64,000 nucleotides of DNA from Halobacillus ihumii (lineage in GTDB: Bacteria; Bacillota; Bacilli; Bacillales; Halobacillaceae), in assembly GCF_902726645.1 (NCBI RefSeq), contig NZ_CACVAO010000001.1:62001-126000 (forward strand), written 5' to 3'. The position numbers and the translations under genes are program-made. Positions within the stretch are counted from its first letter, which is position 1; each line of letters begins with the position of its first letter. Shown piece by piece: positions 45,477 through 54,529 of this stretch. Below the pieces are notes generated by a model. That model ran no database searches and was not told where the DNA came from. It saw only the letters and a list, made by a program, of their open reading frames with translations.

Positions 45477-46151
45477 CTATTCTTCATTCATCCCAACGAA
45501 TATAAATACAAATCTTAGTAATTCAGCTAAAGCAACTAGTGCCCCGGCTACATATGTCATAGCTGCCGCGTTGAGAACCTTCTTAGTCTTTCTCTCTTCA
45601 TCATTTCGGATAACACCTGTCGATACCAGCTGCCCCATCGCCCTGCTTGAAGCATCAAATTCTACTGGTAAGGTAATCAGCTGGAACAAAACGGCCGCTG
45701 CAAAGAAGATAATTCCTGCTAAAGCAAGGCCACTCATACCGAGTAAAAATCCACCGATGATTAAAAAGATAGAGATGTTTGAACCAAAACTGGCTACAGG
45801 TACTAATGCGCTTCGGAACCGTAGAAACGCATACTCCTGAGCATCCTGAATCGCGTGCCCTACCTCGTGGGCAGAAACAGCTGATGCAGCCATCGACCGG
45901 CCATGGTAATTTCCTGAAGACAGCCGAATTACTTTAGAACGCGGATCATAATGATCAGATAACATTCCTTTTACTTCCTCAATTCGAACATTAAACAAGC
46001 CATTGTCATCGAGAATTTTTCGAGCTACCTCAGCACCTGTCATTGATGATGAGGTCGGAACTTTAGAATATTTTTTATATGTGCTCTTTACACGAGAAGA
46101 AGCCCAAATGGGTACAATTAACAGAATCGCAAAGTAGATTAAAAAACTCAT
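45477..46151 (-). CDS. yugP: YugP-type membrane zinc metallopeptidase
   Basis: A 224-residue membrane protein. A membrane segment at the N-terminus, the zinc motif SAHEVGHAIQDAQ near residue 97, and two or three more membrane segments toward the C-terminus match the YugP family (neutral zinc metallopeptidase, PF04298). The ATG at 46151 is used because GGAGGA precedes it at good spacing; an ATG two codons upstream is too close. The B. subtilis homologue is elsewhere, so this placement is local. Confidence 0.88.
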   Translation of the reverse strand: MSFLIYFAILLIVPIWASSRVKSTYKKYSKVPTSSSMTGAEVARKILDDNGLFNVRIEEVKGMLSDHYDPRSKVIRLSSGNYHGRSMAASAVSAHEVGHAIQDAQEYAFLRFRSALVPVASFGSNISIFLIIGGFLLGMSGLALAGIIFFAAAVLFQLITLPVEFDASSRAMGQLVSTGVIRNDEERKTKKVLNAAAMTYVAGALVALAELLRFVFIFVGMNEE

Positions 46152-46220
46152 GTTCATTCCTCCGTCTTGGATGTAGACTACATTTATATAGGTTAATTTT
46201 AGTCAAAAGTTACTGAAAAA

Positions 46221-46937
46221 TCAACTATTAAGTTTGTCACGAGCATGTTTTTCCCGTTTCTCTGCGACATATTTTCTCGTCCCCACATAAATAAGCGTAA
46301 TGAGTATTGTAGTTCCTATAATGGCTGCTGTCCATAGAAAGGCGTCAAAACCTATGAGCGAAGACTTATCATCGAGCAGCTTGTCCAATTGATTAACGAC
46401 CTCTTGCTTGGCCGCTAACGTTTCGCTTCTAGTGTAATCTTCTATGGACTGTGAAACAGGCTTAAACTCGTCCTGTTCTAAATACAGCTTCAACGTTGGC
46501 AGAAGTGCCTGCCAACGAGATGCTATATCCGTCACCGGCACATCCGCTTGCCTTAATTGCTCTCGCAGGGAGTGTAATTCATTACGAATGGAATCATAAG
46601 GTTGGTGACTTCCTACTGTATTCACATAGAATAAAAACTTATTCACTTCCGAATCACTTATATCTTTTTGCTCCTTGACTATCGGTTGAATGAGCTCATA
46701 AAACGTTTTCTGATGCTGTGTTGATAAAGTATTTATATATTGTTCCATTTCTGTACGGCGGTTATTCACCATTCGATTGGCCAGCCCGTATTTTTCATCC
46801 TCCACTAAATGACGGTATTGATCCGAAAATTCACTCCATGTATTATGGTCAGCGTAAATATACTTCGAGTCATTGAAGCTTGGAACAAACAGGCTTAAAC
46901 AGACAACGAAACAAAGCAGAAGAGCCCGTCCCATCAC
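46221..46937 (-). CDS. ypjB: Sporulation protein YpjB
   Basis: A 238-residue membrane-anchored protein: N-terminal signal (residues 1-28), an outer helical domain rich in Glu and Gln (EMEQYINTLSTQHQKTFYELIQPI), and one C-terminal membrane segment (AFLWTAAIIGTTILITLIYVG, near residue 200) with a basic tail. It matches YpjB, linked with sporulation in B. subtilis but without known mechanism. It lies between ypjA and yugP. Confidence 0.83.
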   Translation of the reverse strand: MMGRALLLCFVVCLSLFVPSFNDSKYIYADHNTWSEFSDQYRHLVEDEKYGLANRMVNNRRTEMEQYINTLSTQHQKTFYELIQPIVKEQKDISDSEVNKFLFYVNTVGSHQPYDSIRNELHSLREQLRQADVPVTDIASRWQALLPTLKLYLEQDEFKPVSQSIEDYTRSETLAAKQEVVNQLDKLLDDKSSLIGFDAFLWTAAIIGTTILITLIYVGTRKYVAEKREKHARDKLNS

Positions 46938-46991
46938 ACTCGCCCCCTCATATTCTATCTTATTCGAATGTATATGAGAGAAGAGGAAAAA

Positions 46992-47582
46992 TTAGACCGA
47001 CTCGATTTGTCGATTTCTTTGTGTCATGATATAACAAACCCCAATACAGAAAATACTTAACCAAAATGTAAAATACCCAATTTGATTCATATGTTCCATG
47101 ATAGAAGGATAAATCGGCATTTGTTCAAACACATAATCAATCACATCATTGTGTAATGTCCAAATCGCGGCAACTATAATATGTCGCGTCCGTATTTTAT
47201 AAAAGGGGGTATAAAGCAGTCCTTGTATAGCCATAGCTCCGTGAGAAGCGATTAGCATATAACCCGTCCAGGGGAGCGAGCCATACTCCAAAAGCGTCAA
47301 ACCATTCATGACAACTGCCCATATCCCGTACTTTAATAACGTAATCATGGCAAGGGCTTCGATATAGGGAACATTTTTATGAAACAAGTAAAAGCCTAAA
47401 AATATAGTAAAAAAAAGACTTGCTGTAGGGCTGTCGGGAACAAAGATAAGGAAGATGGGCTTAGTAACTGTTAGCTGGCTTTCATACCAAATGTAACCAT
47501 AAATGGTTCCAGCTAAATTGATAATAAATAATAAGATAACGAATACTCGATCGGCTAAGATGTATGTAAAAATCGATTTCAT
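46992..47582 (-). CDS. ypjA: YpjA family membrane protein (DUF1405)
   Basis: A 196-residue protein with five or six membrane segments, starting SIFTYILADRVFVILLFIINLAG and showing FVPDSPTASLFF near residue 47, both as in YpjA. Its function is unknown. The ATG at 47582 is chosen over a GTG at 47594, which would sit on top of the AGGAG. It lies directly after the qcr terminator and upstream of ypjB, the conserved order. Confidence 0.85.
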   Translation of the reverse strand: MKSIFTYILADRVFVILLFIINLAGTIYGYIWYESQLTVTKPIFLIFVPDSPTASLFFTIFLGFYLFHKNVPYIEALAMITLLKYGIWAVVMNGLTLLEYGSLPWTGYMLIASHGAMAIQGLLYTPFYKIRTRHIIVAAIWTLHNDVIDYVFEQMPIYPSIMEHMNQIGYFTFWLSIFCIGVCYIMTQRNRQIESV

Positions 47583-47605
47583 AGGTTTTACCACTCCTGT
47601 AATAA

Positions 47606-47637
47606 ATGAACCGCGCTCGAACTTGAGCGCGGTTCAT
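47606..47637 (-). terminator. Terminator of qcrABC
   Basis: Perfect stem ATGAACCGCGCTC/GAGCGCGGTTCAT with a 6-base loop, 10 bases after the qcrC stop. The tail on the minus side is TTATT, moderately T-rich. Confidence 0.8.
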
Positions 47638-47646
47638 GTTACTTCA

Positions 47647-48450
47647 TTATAAATTATCACCGGTTCCAGAACCCTTTTTCTCGGTTCCTTGGGCTTTAAT
47701 AAATTCAGCTAATTGCTGAAGTTCTTCATCAGATCCCTTAAACACACCCGCCGGCATTTCACCGATACCATTACGTGCTATGTCTTTAATTTGTTCAACT
47801 GACATTGCAGTATCTAATAAAGATGGATAGTTTCCCTGCCCCTGGAGCTGATCTCCGTGACAACTCATACAGTTTTGTTCATAGATCGCATATCCTGGAG
47901 CTTCAGTGTTGACCTCTGCCTCTACAGCTTCTACATTTACAGCATACTTTTCTGTGCGTTCAGCATAGTCGGCATGTTCAACAGCTTCATATGTTAACCA
48001 GAAAGTTGCAATGAAACCTAGCATCATAAGTCCAACTGAGATTGGACGCTTCGATGGCCGACGAACCGGTCCGCGATCAAGAAATGGAGCTAACAGCAAT
48101 GCTCCAAATGCTAGTGAAGGTATAATAATTGCCCCGATGACAATAAAGTTTCCTCCAGCATATTGATACTTCAGGAATTGATATAAGAATAAGAAATACC
48201 AGTCAGGCAACGGAATATAACCAGCATTGGTTGGATCAGCCTGTTGCTCAAGCGGTGATGGGTGAGCAGCAGTTAAAATTAAAAACCCAATCAGGAATAC
48301 CGAACCAACTAACCATTCTTTTAGAAGGAAGTTTGGCCAAAATGCTTCCGTACGTCCAGGGTATTCTGAGTAATCTTTTGGTAAATTGGCTTTTTGTTCA
48401 GCGGGAATTCGTGAATCCCCGACGAACTTCATCCCTTTTCCCCTATGCAC
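47647..48450 (-). CDS. qcrC: Menaquinol:cytochrome c reductase, cytochrome b/c subunit
   Basis: A fusion of the C-terminal half of cytochrome b (three membrane segments, PLPDWYFLFLYQFLKYQ near residue 80) with a c-type cytochrome domain (NCMSCHGDQ, CxxCH near 194). It has 267 residues. Translation starts at GTG 48450, supported by AAAGGAGG and by the family N-terminus MHRGKGMKFVGDSR. It completes the complex with QcrA and QcrB. The protein is acidic and Glu-rich near residues 165-185, consistent with a halophile. Confidence 0.95.
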   Translation of the reverse strand: MHRGKGMKFVGDSRIPAEQKANLPKDYSEYPGRTEAFWPNFLLKEWLVGSVFLIGFLILTAAHPSPLEQQADPTNAGYIPLPDWYFLFLYQFLKYQYAGGNFIVIGAIIIPSLAFGALLLAPFLDRGPVRRPSKRPISVGLMMLGFIATFWLTYEAVEHADYAERTEKYAVNVEAVEAEVNTEAPGYAIYEQNCMSCHGDQLQGQGNYPSLLDTAMSVEQIKDIARNGIGEMPAGVFKGSDEELQQLAEFIKAQGTEKKGSGTGDNL

Positions 48451-48478
48451 AGCGTTCCCTCCTTTAAATCACTTCATT

Positions 48479-49153
48479 TTATAGTGGACCGGAAATACCT
48501 TGCTTACGGATTAACATAAAGTGTACGGCCATTAATCCGAATAGTGCAGCTGGCAAGAAAAATACGTGAATCGCAAAGAAACGAGTTAATGTTTGTGCCC
48601 CAACAATGGTTGGGTCTCCGGCAAGCAGCGTTCGTATTTCATCACCAATAAACGGTGTGGCTGCCGCAATCTCAAGACCTACTTGTGTGGCAAAATAAGC
48701 TTTGTTATCCCATGGGAGCAGGTAGCCAGTGAACCCTAATCCGAGCATAACAAAGAATAATAAAACACCAACAACCCAGTTCAATTCCCGCGGCTTCTTG
48801 TAAGCGCCCTGGAAGAATACCCGTAATGTATGTAGAAATAACATTACAATAACAAGACTCGCACCCCAGTGGTGCATCCCACGCACAATTTGTCCGTAAG
48901 CTACTTCTTTTTGTAAATAATAAACGGACTTCCAGGCGTTTTCGATATCAGGTACATAATACATGGTTAAAAACATACCGGATAGAATTTGAATTACTGT
49001 AATAAAGAATGTCAATCCGCCAAAACAATAAACAAATGCAGAGAAATGATGGGCTGGGTTGACATGCTCTGGTACTTCATGGTCGGCGATATCACGCCAA
49101 AGCGGAGTGACGTCTACACGCTCATCGACCCAGTCATAAATCTTTTGTAGCAT
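48479..49153 (-). CDS. qcrB: Menaquinol:cytochrome c reductase, cytochrome b subunit
   Basis: The N-terminal half of cytochrome b. It has 224 residues and four membrane segments. Heme histidines are visible in VRGMHHWGASLVIVMLFLHTLRVF (near residue 91-108) and FAIHVFFLPAALFGLMAVHFMLI near 190. It is located 3 bp after qcrA and 28 bp before qcrC. Cysteine 43-type covalent heme attachment known in Bacillus was not checked. Confidence 0.97.
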   Translation of the reverse strand: MLQKIYDWVDERVDVTPLWRDIADHEVPEHVNPAHHFSAFVYCFGGLTFFITVIQILSGMFLTMYYVPDIENAWKSVYYLQKEVAYGQIVRGMHHWGASLVIVMLFLHTLRVFFQGAYKKPRELNWVVGVLLFFVMLGLGFTGYLLPWDNKAYFATQVGLEIAAATPFIGDEIRTLLAGDPTIVGAQTLTRFFAIHVFFLPAALFGLMAVHFMLIRKQGISGPL

Positions 49154-49156
49154 GAA

Positions 49157-49663
49157 TTACGCCCCCTGTCTTGATTGAGTTTCTCCGAGATAAAGCATGT
49201 TTTCTTTGACTTTGGTCTTGTACACCGGTAATGGTGCAGTAGGTGGTGTTCCCGGAATGTTGACACCATCTTTTGTATACCGACCGCCGTGACATGGGCA
49301 ATAGAATTGGTTTGGGTATTCCTGATTGGAAGCCCAGGCTACAGTACACCCTAAGTGCGTACAAATTGGTGAGAGTGCTACAATCTCATCATTTTCATTT
49401 CTGTACACCCATGCAGTCTTTTGTACTTTTGACTCATACCATGCATCCACTTGTTCAACCTGCCATTCAAAACGCTGTGGCTCATTTGTAAGTTCATCAA
49501 TTGGTGCTACAGAATGAAACTCTCCAGCAGCTTGCGGCGTCAATACCGGATCAATGGCAAAACGAACCATTGGCGCAAGCATTCCAGCAGCCATAAAGCC
49601 ACCTACACCAGTCAGTGTGTAGTTTAAAAATTGACGACGGGATACTCGTTGTTTATCGCTCAT
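49157..49663 (-). CDS. qcrA: Menaquinol:cytochrome c reductase, Rieske iron-sulfur subunit
   Basis: Passes electrons from menaquinol to the cytochrome part. It has 168 residues. A twin-arginine signal SRRQFLNYTLTGVGGFMAAGM (residues 7-27) predicts export by the Tat system encoded in this window. The Rieske ligands are in CTHLGCTVAW and CPCHGGRY. The ATG at 49663 follows GGGGGG at normal spacing; the open frame to 49699 lacks one. Confidence 0.97.
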   Translation of the reverse strand: MSDKQRVSRRQFLNYTLTGVGGFMAAGMLAPMVRFAIDPVLTPQAAGEFHSVAPIDELTNEPQRFEWQVEQVDAWYESKVQKTAWVYRNENDEIVALSPICTHLGCTVAWASNQEYPNQFYCPCHGGRYTKDGVNIPGTPPTAPLPVYKTKVKENMLYLGETQSRQGA

Positions 49664-49733
49664 TCTTTTCCCCCCTCTATGCTGTAATCCATGCGACATG
49701 GATCGTTTACATACAGTTTACTAGGACATTACT

Positions 49734-49762
49734 ATGATAGCGCAATCTTAATGCGGGGTCAA
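49734..49762 (-). promoter_or_regulatory. Promoter of qcrABC
   Basis: Minus-strand TTGACC (49757-49762), exactly 17 bp, TATCAT (49734-49739). Start would be near 49727, giving a 60-base leader. Confidence 0.75.
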
Positions 49763-49795
49763 TGAATTCCCAAGTGTTATCTCAACTTTTACTAG

Positions 49796-50251
49796 TTACC
49801 AATAAGCTTGGATTAATTCATTAACTTGCTTCACTTGTTCTTTAACAAAAGATTGAGTTTCAGTAGATTGTAAGTCCCCATCTGCTTTACCTGGTATCCA
49901 TAGTAAGTGCCCAATTAAACGACTTTCATACCTTTTCCACTTTGGATCTAACGTGAACAGAAAGATATGTTCAAAAGGCTGTTGTTGAAAGTGTTCTATC
50001 CACTTATTGACACGAGTTATTTCTTCTTCATGCTGGTTTGTCAAGTAATGATACTCGGGGGATAAGAATATTCTTCCCCGGTATTCTTTCTCAATTAAGT
50101 TCGTGAAGATCTGAATGAGTTCTCTCTGAAATGCTTCTTGGATCATTTTCTGTTCTGATGCTGGATCGAAGGGGATTAAGGGAATTAACACCGTATCCAC
50201 ATATTGTTTTTCTGGAAGGTATTGCTTCGTATCCTGCTTTGTCCATTGCAT
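49796..50251 (-). CDS. ypiF: YpiF family protein (DUF2487)
   Basis: A 151-residue cytosolic protein. It opens MQWTKQDTKQYLPEKQYVDTVLIPLIPF and shows a helical Glu-rich middle; the pattern matches YpiF of B. subtilis, which lies next to qcrA there too. No catalytic motif is visible and the function is unknown. It ends 132 bp before qcrA and has a TTTCTTACTTGTCC type gap of 79 bp from ypiB upstream. Confidence 0.85.
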   Translation of the reverse strand: MQWTKQDTKQYLPEKQYVDTVLIPLIPFDPASEQKMIQEAFQRELIQIFTNLIEKEYRGRIFLSPEYHYLTNQHEEEITRVNKWIEHFQQQPFEHIFLFTLDPKWKRYESRLIGHLLWIPGKADGDLQSTETQSFVKEQVKQVNELIQAYW

Positions 50252-50305
50252 GTCCTATCACTATCCTTTCTTACTTGTCCTTATTTTACTAAAAAAAACA
50301 AAAAA

Positions 50306-50340
50306 TAAAAGCTGGGAGGAGAAATTCCTCTCAGCTTTTT
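50306..50340 (-). terminator. Terminator of ypiB
   Basis: Stem AAAGCTGAGAGGA/TCCTCCCAGCTTT (minus strand, one mismatch) with a short loop, followed by TATTTTTTG. It overlaps the ypiB stop. Confidence 0.85.
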
Positions 50341-50891
50341 AATTTAAGTGATTTATTAACTTCGATTAATTCGTTACTTAACGCAATGAATTGAGTTTGG
50401 TCACCTTTCATTAAGGCAAGGTCAATTTGTTTTTCAAGCTCTCTTTTTCTGAACGTCATCAAACTGGAATGGAGAAATTTATCAGCCTCTGCTTTGTCAC
50501 GATCGTTTACATAATAATCTTTAGGTAAATATGGATTATCTTCTAGCACGAGGGCATACATAGAACATTTATGGGCATCTTCGAAATTCATCTGAATATA
50601 AACTGGTTCTTCTTGATTCATTCTCAAGTCATGAAATGATTTCTCGGCATCATTGGTCATAACTTGCCCTTTGTAAAATCTAAACGGCGGATCTTGTACC
50701 CCTTGAGCGCTAATCTCCATTCCTCTTGGGCACAGTTTTACTTCTTGTACAAAATGAACGTAAGAAAGCAGTGATTCATGATTGATCAAATAATTGAGAA
50801 TCCAAACACTTTCTCTTTTCTTTAATTGGTAATTGTTCAGAAACCAACGAACAAAGTCCTTTTTTTCATTAACAGAAATAGGTGTTTGCAT
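50331..50891 (-). CDS. ypiB: YpiB family protein (UPF0302)
   Basis: A 186-residue cytosolic protein. The phrases KKDFVRWFLNNYQLKKRESVWILNYLI (N-terminal) and YVHFVQEVKLCPRGMEIS match the UPF0302/YpiB family, of unknown function. AGGAGGG precedes the ATG. It follows ypiA by 30 bp, as in B. subtilis, so they are probably one transcript. Confidence 0.88.
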   Translation of the reverse strand: MQTPISVNEKKDFVRWFLNNYQLKKRESVWILNYLINHESLLSYVHFVQEVKLCPRGMEISAQGVQDPPFRFYKGQVMTNDAEKSFHDLRMNQEEPVYIQMNFEDAHKCSMYALVLEDNPYLPKDYYVNDRDKAEADKFLHSSLMTFRKRELEKQIDLALMKGDQTQFIALSNELIEVNKSLKLKS

Positions 50892-50921
50892 CGGCGCCCC
50901 TCCTGCGCTTAATTGATCACA

Positions 50922-52175
50922 TTATTCTTCTTTCAAACGGCTGACAAAGTCTTCTATTTCGGTATCGGTTGGATCGACAGCCAGGTACTCTTCTAAGACT
51001 TGACGTCCTTCATTCATTTTTCCTTCTTCTACTAAGAAATATCCATAAGATTTAAGGAAAACATCGTCCTCTTTAAGTGAGGGATAAGCATTTTCATAAT
51101 GTACGAGTGCCTGCTTATAATCCTCCACTTCCTCATACGCTTTAGCCAATTCGAATAAATAGAACGGATCTTCTTCACCAAGGGTAATTAATTGATTAAT
51201 TAAGTCTATGATGGCCTCATAATCTTCATCACTTTTATAATTCTCGATTAGGAAAAGCACTGCTTCTTTATAACCCGGATCTAGAGCAACTGCTTCTCTC
51301 ATCAAACGGTAGCCCTCTTCTTTCTCACCTGATTTGTGATAAAGCGTTCCAGCTAAGTGGTACAATTCCTTATTAAACTCATCCTTAGCTAACCCTTCAC
51401 GAACCATTTCCAGGGCTTCTTTTGGCATTCCCTCCGAATTGTAGGCTTGGGCTAATAGTGGATAAACAGACTGGAAATATGGATCTTCCTTAATAAGACG
51501 TTCCCATACATGGATCGCAATATCATTCCGGAAAGCCTGAAATGCCACAAATCCATAACGGAACATGACATCCGGGTTATCTTCCTCCACCTTTTGAAAG
51601 TAATCAAGAGCCTGCTCAAATTCTCCGGTAGCTGCGTATGCTTCTGCCAGCCTTGCAGCAACCTCGATATCAGCAATGACCGGCTGATGATGAAAGGCAT
51701 TTTCATAAAATGGAATACTCTTACTGTATTCCCCATTGGAAAAAGAAAGCTCTCCTAAAGCGAAATCAATAACCGCTTCATTTGGTTCTACTTGCTTTGC
51801 TGTTAACAGTTTCTGTTCAGCAACTTCAAATAGCCCTTGTGATTGATAAAGATCAGCAAGCTGGATAAGTGCCTGTAAATAATCCTCATCCTCTGGACCA
51901 AACTGATCTAAAATCTCTATTGCTTCATCGTCTTCTTCTAAATCAATATGGATCTCCGCCATCATAACCTTAAGCTCCTGTTCTTTAGGATAGCGCTGGA
52001 TTAATTCGTGTAAGATTAATTTGGCTTCTTCAAGCATTCCCCACTGAATATACAGTTCAGCAATAGTGAATCGTTCTTCTTCGTCTGCTTCAGGCAGATA
52101 AGTTTGCAAGGTGTGTAGGGCTTCTTCTGTTTGCTTGGCTTCCATTTGATGGATAGCTTTTTGAATCTCTTCCAT
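50922..52175 (-). CDS. ypiA: TPR repeat protein YpiA
   Basis: A 417-residue protein made of tetratricopeptide repeats over nearly its whole length: several 34-residue units, such as ALIQLADLYQSQGLFEVAEQKL and PLLAQAYNSEGMPKEALEMVREGL, and no other domain. It should act as a protein-protein scaffold. The ATG at 52175 is used because GAGGAAG precedes it; the frame to 52232 has no ribosome site. Many Glu and Asp residues make it strongly acidic. It lies between the 290-residue gene and ypiB. Confidence 0.9.
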   Translation of the reverse strand: MEEIQKAIHQMEAKQTEEALHTLQTYLPEADEEERFTIAELYIQWGMLEEAKLILHELIQRYPKEQELKVMMAEIHIDLEEDDEAIEILDQFGPEDEDYLQALIQLADLYQSQGLFEVAEQKLLTAKQVEPNEAVIDFALGELSFSNGEYSKSIPFYENAFHHQPVIADIEVAARLAEAYAATGEFEQALDYFQKVEEDNPDVMFRYGFVAFQAFRNDIAIHVWERLIKEDPYFQSVYPLLAQAYNSEGMPKEALEMVREGLAKDEFNKELYHLAGTLYHKSGEKEEGYRLMREAVALDPGYKEAVLFLIENYKSDEDYEAIIDLINQLITLGEEDPFYLFELAKAYEEVEDYKQALVHYENAYPSLKEDDVFLKSYGYFLVEEGKMNEGRQVLEEYLAVDPTDTEIEDFVSRLKEE

Positions 52176-52292
52176 AATGACTTCCTCTCTAGCATTTGTA
52201 ACAATATCAGACGGTCTATGAACGATTAACAATGTAGTTCCCTAGTAGATTTCCCTCTTTGTTACCATCCAACCTGACTTTTCACAATGTAT

Positions 52293-53165
52293 TTATACAA
52301 AATGCTGGTAAATTGAACCTTTATAATGGATGCCTGGCACAATCGTCTGCACTTGCTGATTAACTTGTACAATTTGTCCACGCATAACGGTAACCTCTGG
52401 AACAGCCTCATAATATCTAAAATCAGCGTGATCATCAACCATCAAGCCTTCTTCATCATAGTAAAGGTTGTAATCCGCATAACCGCTATCCATAAATCCG
52501 CCTTTGTAGGGGAAAATTCCACTGTCTTTAAGGTTCGCTTTCGATAACGGGGCTTCAGACAGAGCGTTAGTTACTCTAATGATACCATAATGTTCGCATA
52601 ATTTTATCCACAACTTATCGTGAATCCTCTCTCTCTTTCTACTATTTCTGACAAGGAGGCCAAACGGTATTCGTTTATGGGATTGAGCCTGAACTAACCA
52701 GTCCCATGCGACTTCTTTCAACTCGTCTTCGTCCTCACTATCGATGAGTATAAATGGACAGGATTCCCTGGCAAAATAACGTACCATTTCTTGTGTAATC
52801 GACTGTGGTTTGATGGTAGGAACAAACATATAATCAATGGGTAAATATTTAAACTGCTTTACGAACTGCTGATAAATGACTTTAAAATGAAAACTGCTAT
52901 GGATAGGAAATTGGATGAGGAGAAGGGTACACCCCTTTTGTACATAACGTTGACTATCTTCGATCAGTGAAGGGGATTGACTTAATGGCGTGTCTAAATC
53001 AAGCATCACGTATCCGGGTGTAGCGACAAATCCGGTCGCATCCATTTGTTTACATTCGTAATTTCTGGATGAACGTTTCGTAAAATGCTGCTGAGAAACG
53101 GAAATCTGCCTAGTAATAGCCTGGGTGCCTTTGAGTGTTTGTACATAAAACCAATATGCTCCCAT
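52293..53165 (-). CDS. Degenerate amidohydrolase-like protein, unknown
   Basis: A 290-residue protein with no listed family. It resembles the cyclic amidohydrolases (dihydroorotase, hydantoinase, allantoinase) in outline: MDATGFVATPGYVMLDLD (41-58) resembles their DA-G-LVLPG-IDxHxH, but HxH is replaced by DLD; GCTLLLIQFPI (78-88) resembles GGVTTVVDMP; and the C-terminus PYKGGFMDSGYADYNLYYDEE (219-239) plus RGQIVQVNQ and PGIHYKGSIY resemble the closing beta-sandwich. The middle is about 150 residues shorter than normal. The normal metal ligands are absent, so it is probably non-catalytic. It lies between aroA and ypiA, a spot empty in B. subtilis. Confidence 0.6.
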   Translation of the reverse strand: MGAYWFYVQTLKGTQAITRQISVSQQHFTKRSSRNYECKQMDATGFVATPGYVMLDLDTPLSQSPSLIEDSQRYVQKGCTLLLIQFPIHSSFHFKVIYQQFVKQFKYLPIDYMFVPTIKPQSITQEMVRYFARESCPFILIDSEDEDELKEVAWDWLVQAQSHKRIPFGLLVRNSRKRERIHDKLWIKLCEHYGIIRVTNALSEAPLSKANLKDSGIFPYKGGFMDSGYADYNLYYDEEGLMVDDHADFRYYEAVPEVTVMRGQIVQVNQQVQTIVPGIHYKGSIYQHFV

Positions 53166-53226
53166 ACGATACCTCCAACAAGGCTTTTTATATCGTATGA
53201 GAGCAAACTTTACTCTATGAAAATTT

Positions 53227-54516
53227 TTACTTCATAACCTGTGATAAATGATCAAAAAAACTAGGATAGGAAATGTTTATACAATCCTTGTCTTCAATCA
53301 ATACTTTTGAGTCTGTAATCAATGAGGCAACAGCTGCCATCATACCAATTCGATGATCTCCAAACGATGGAAGTGCTCCTCCTGTCAATGGGGTGGGGCC
53401 GTGAATCATTAATCCATCTTCCATTGCTTCTACATCAGCGCCTAAAGCTGATAAATTGTTCGCCACAGCTGCGATTCGATCCGTCTCTTTCACCCTTAAT
53501 TCTTTGGCATCTTTGATTACAGTCGTGCCCTCAGCTTGAGTAGCAGCTAGGGCTAGAATCGGGATCTCATCAATGAGATTAGCAATTAAATCCCCTCCAA
53601 TGGTAACCGCTTGAAGTGAGCTTGATCGAACAGTAACATCCCCAACTGGTTCACGGCCAACTGTCCATTGATTCGAAATGGTCAGATCAGCACCCATCTT
53701 TTTTAATGCCGTAACGATTCCATCTCTTGAAGAATTCAATCCTACCCTTTTAATAGTAATCTCACTGTCTTTTGTTAATAGACCAGCGACGAAAAAGAAA
53801 GCGGCCGATGAAATATCTCCAGGGACATGTATGTCAGCAGCGACCGGCTGCTGATTTCCACGTATTGTATGGGTTTGTCCCTGTGATGCAATGGAAATTC
53901 CATACTGAGGCATAAGCATTTCTGTATGGTTTCGCGTAACCCCTTTTTCATAAACAGTGGTTTCTCCCTCAGCTAACATTCCCGCTAATAACACAGCAGA
54001 TTTTACTTGGGCACTTTTAACGTTCAGGTTCACCTTTGACCCTGTTAGCTTTTCCCCTGCAAAAGCTAACGGTAGACGAGCAGCCTCTTCCCGTCCGTAT
54101 ATTTTTGCGCCCATTTGCTCAAGGGGTACCACAACTCGGTCCATCGGTCTTTTAGCAAGTGATTCATCTCCGTAAGCTGCCGTGAAGAAAGGCAGGGCAG
54201 CCAATACACCGCTCATTAAACGGGCCGTAGTACCTGAGTTTCCAAAATAAATCGGTGTTGTTGGCTCTTTTAACTGGTTAATGCCTTGTCCATAAATGGT
54301 CAGTCTATCATCCGACTGATCAATGCGTACACCAAGTTTTCTAAAAGCCTCGACCGTGCGGAGGCAATCCTCTCCAGTTAGAAAATTATAGACATGTGAT
54401 GTCCCTTCAGCCAATGCTGAAAAAATAACTGCACGATGAGATATGGACTTATCTCCAGGGACTTGTAACGTACCATGCAATCCTTTTGATGAGGGGTGTA
54501 ACTCGACAGTACTCAT
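53227..54516 (-). CDS. aroA: 3-phosphoshikimate 1-carboxyvinyltransferase (EPSP synthase)
   Basis: Sixth shikimate step; B. subtilis calls the gene aroE. It has 429 residues. Motifs: LQVPGDKSISHRAVIFSALAEG near residue 17, YFGNSGTTARLMSGVLA near 92, DISSAAFFFVAGLL and ELRVKETDRIAAVANNL near 340. The ATG at 54516 is preferred to one two codons upstream since AAGGAGG would be too close to the latter. It is 8 bp past the tyrA stop in the shikimate operon. Confidence 0.97.
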   Translation of the reverse strand: MSTVELHPSSKGLHGTLQVPGDKSISHRAVIFSALAEGTSHVYNFLTGEDCLRTVEAFRKLGVRIDQSDDRLTIYGQGINQLKEPTTPIYFGNSGTTARLMSGVLAALPFFTAAYGDESLAKRPMDRVVVPLEQMGAKIYGREEAARLPLAFAGEKLTGSKVNLNVKSAQVKSAVLLAGMLAEGETTVYEKGVTRNHTEMLMPQYGISIASQGQTHTIRGNQQPVAADIHVPGDISSAAFFFVAGLLTKDSEITIKRVGLNSSRDGIVTALKKMGADLTISNQWTVGREPVGDVTVRSSSLQAVTIGGDLIANLIDEIPILALAATQAEGTTVIKDAKELRVKETDRIAAVANNLSALGADVEAMEDGLMIHGPTPLTGGALPSFGDHRIGMMAAVASLITDSKVLIEDKDCINISYPSFFDHLSQVMK

Positions 54517-54529
54517 ATCCATGACCTCC

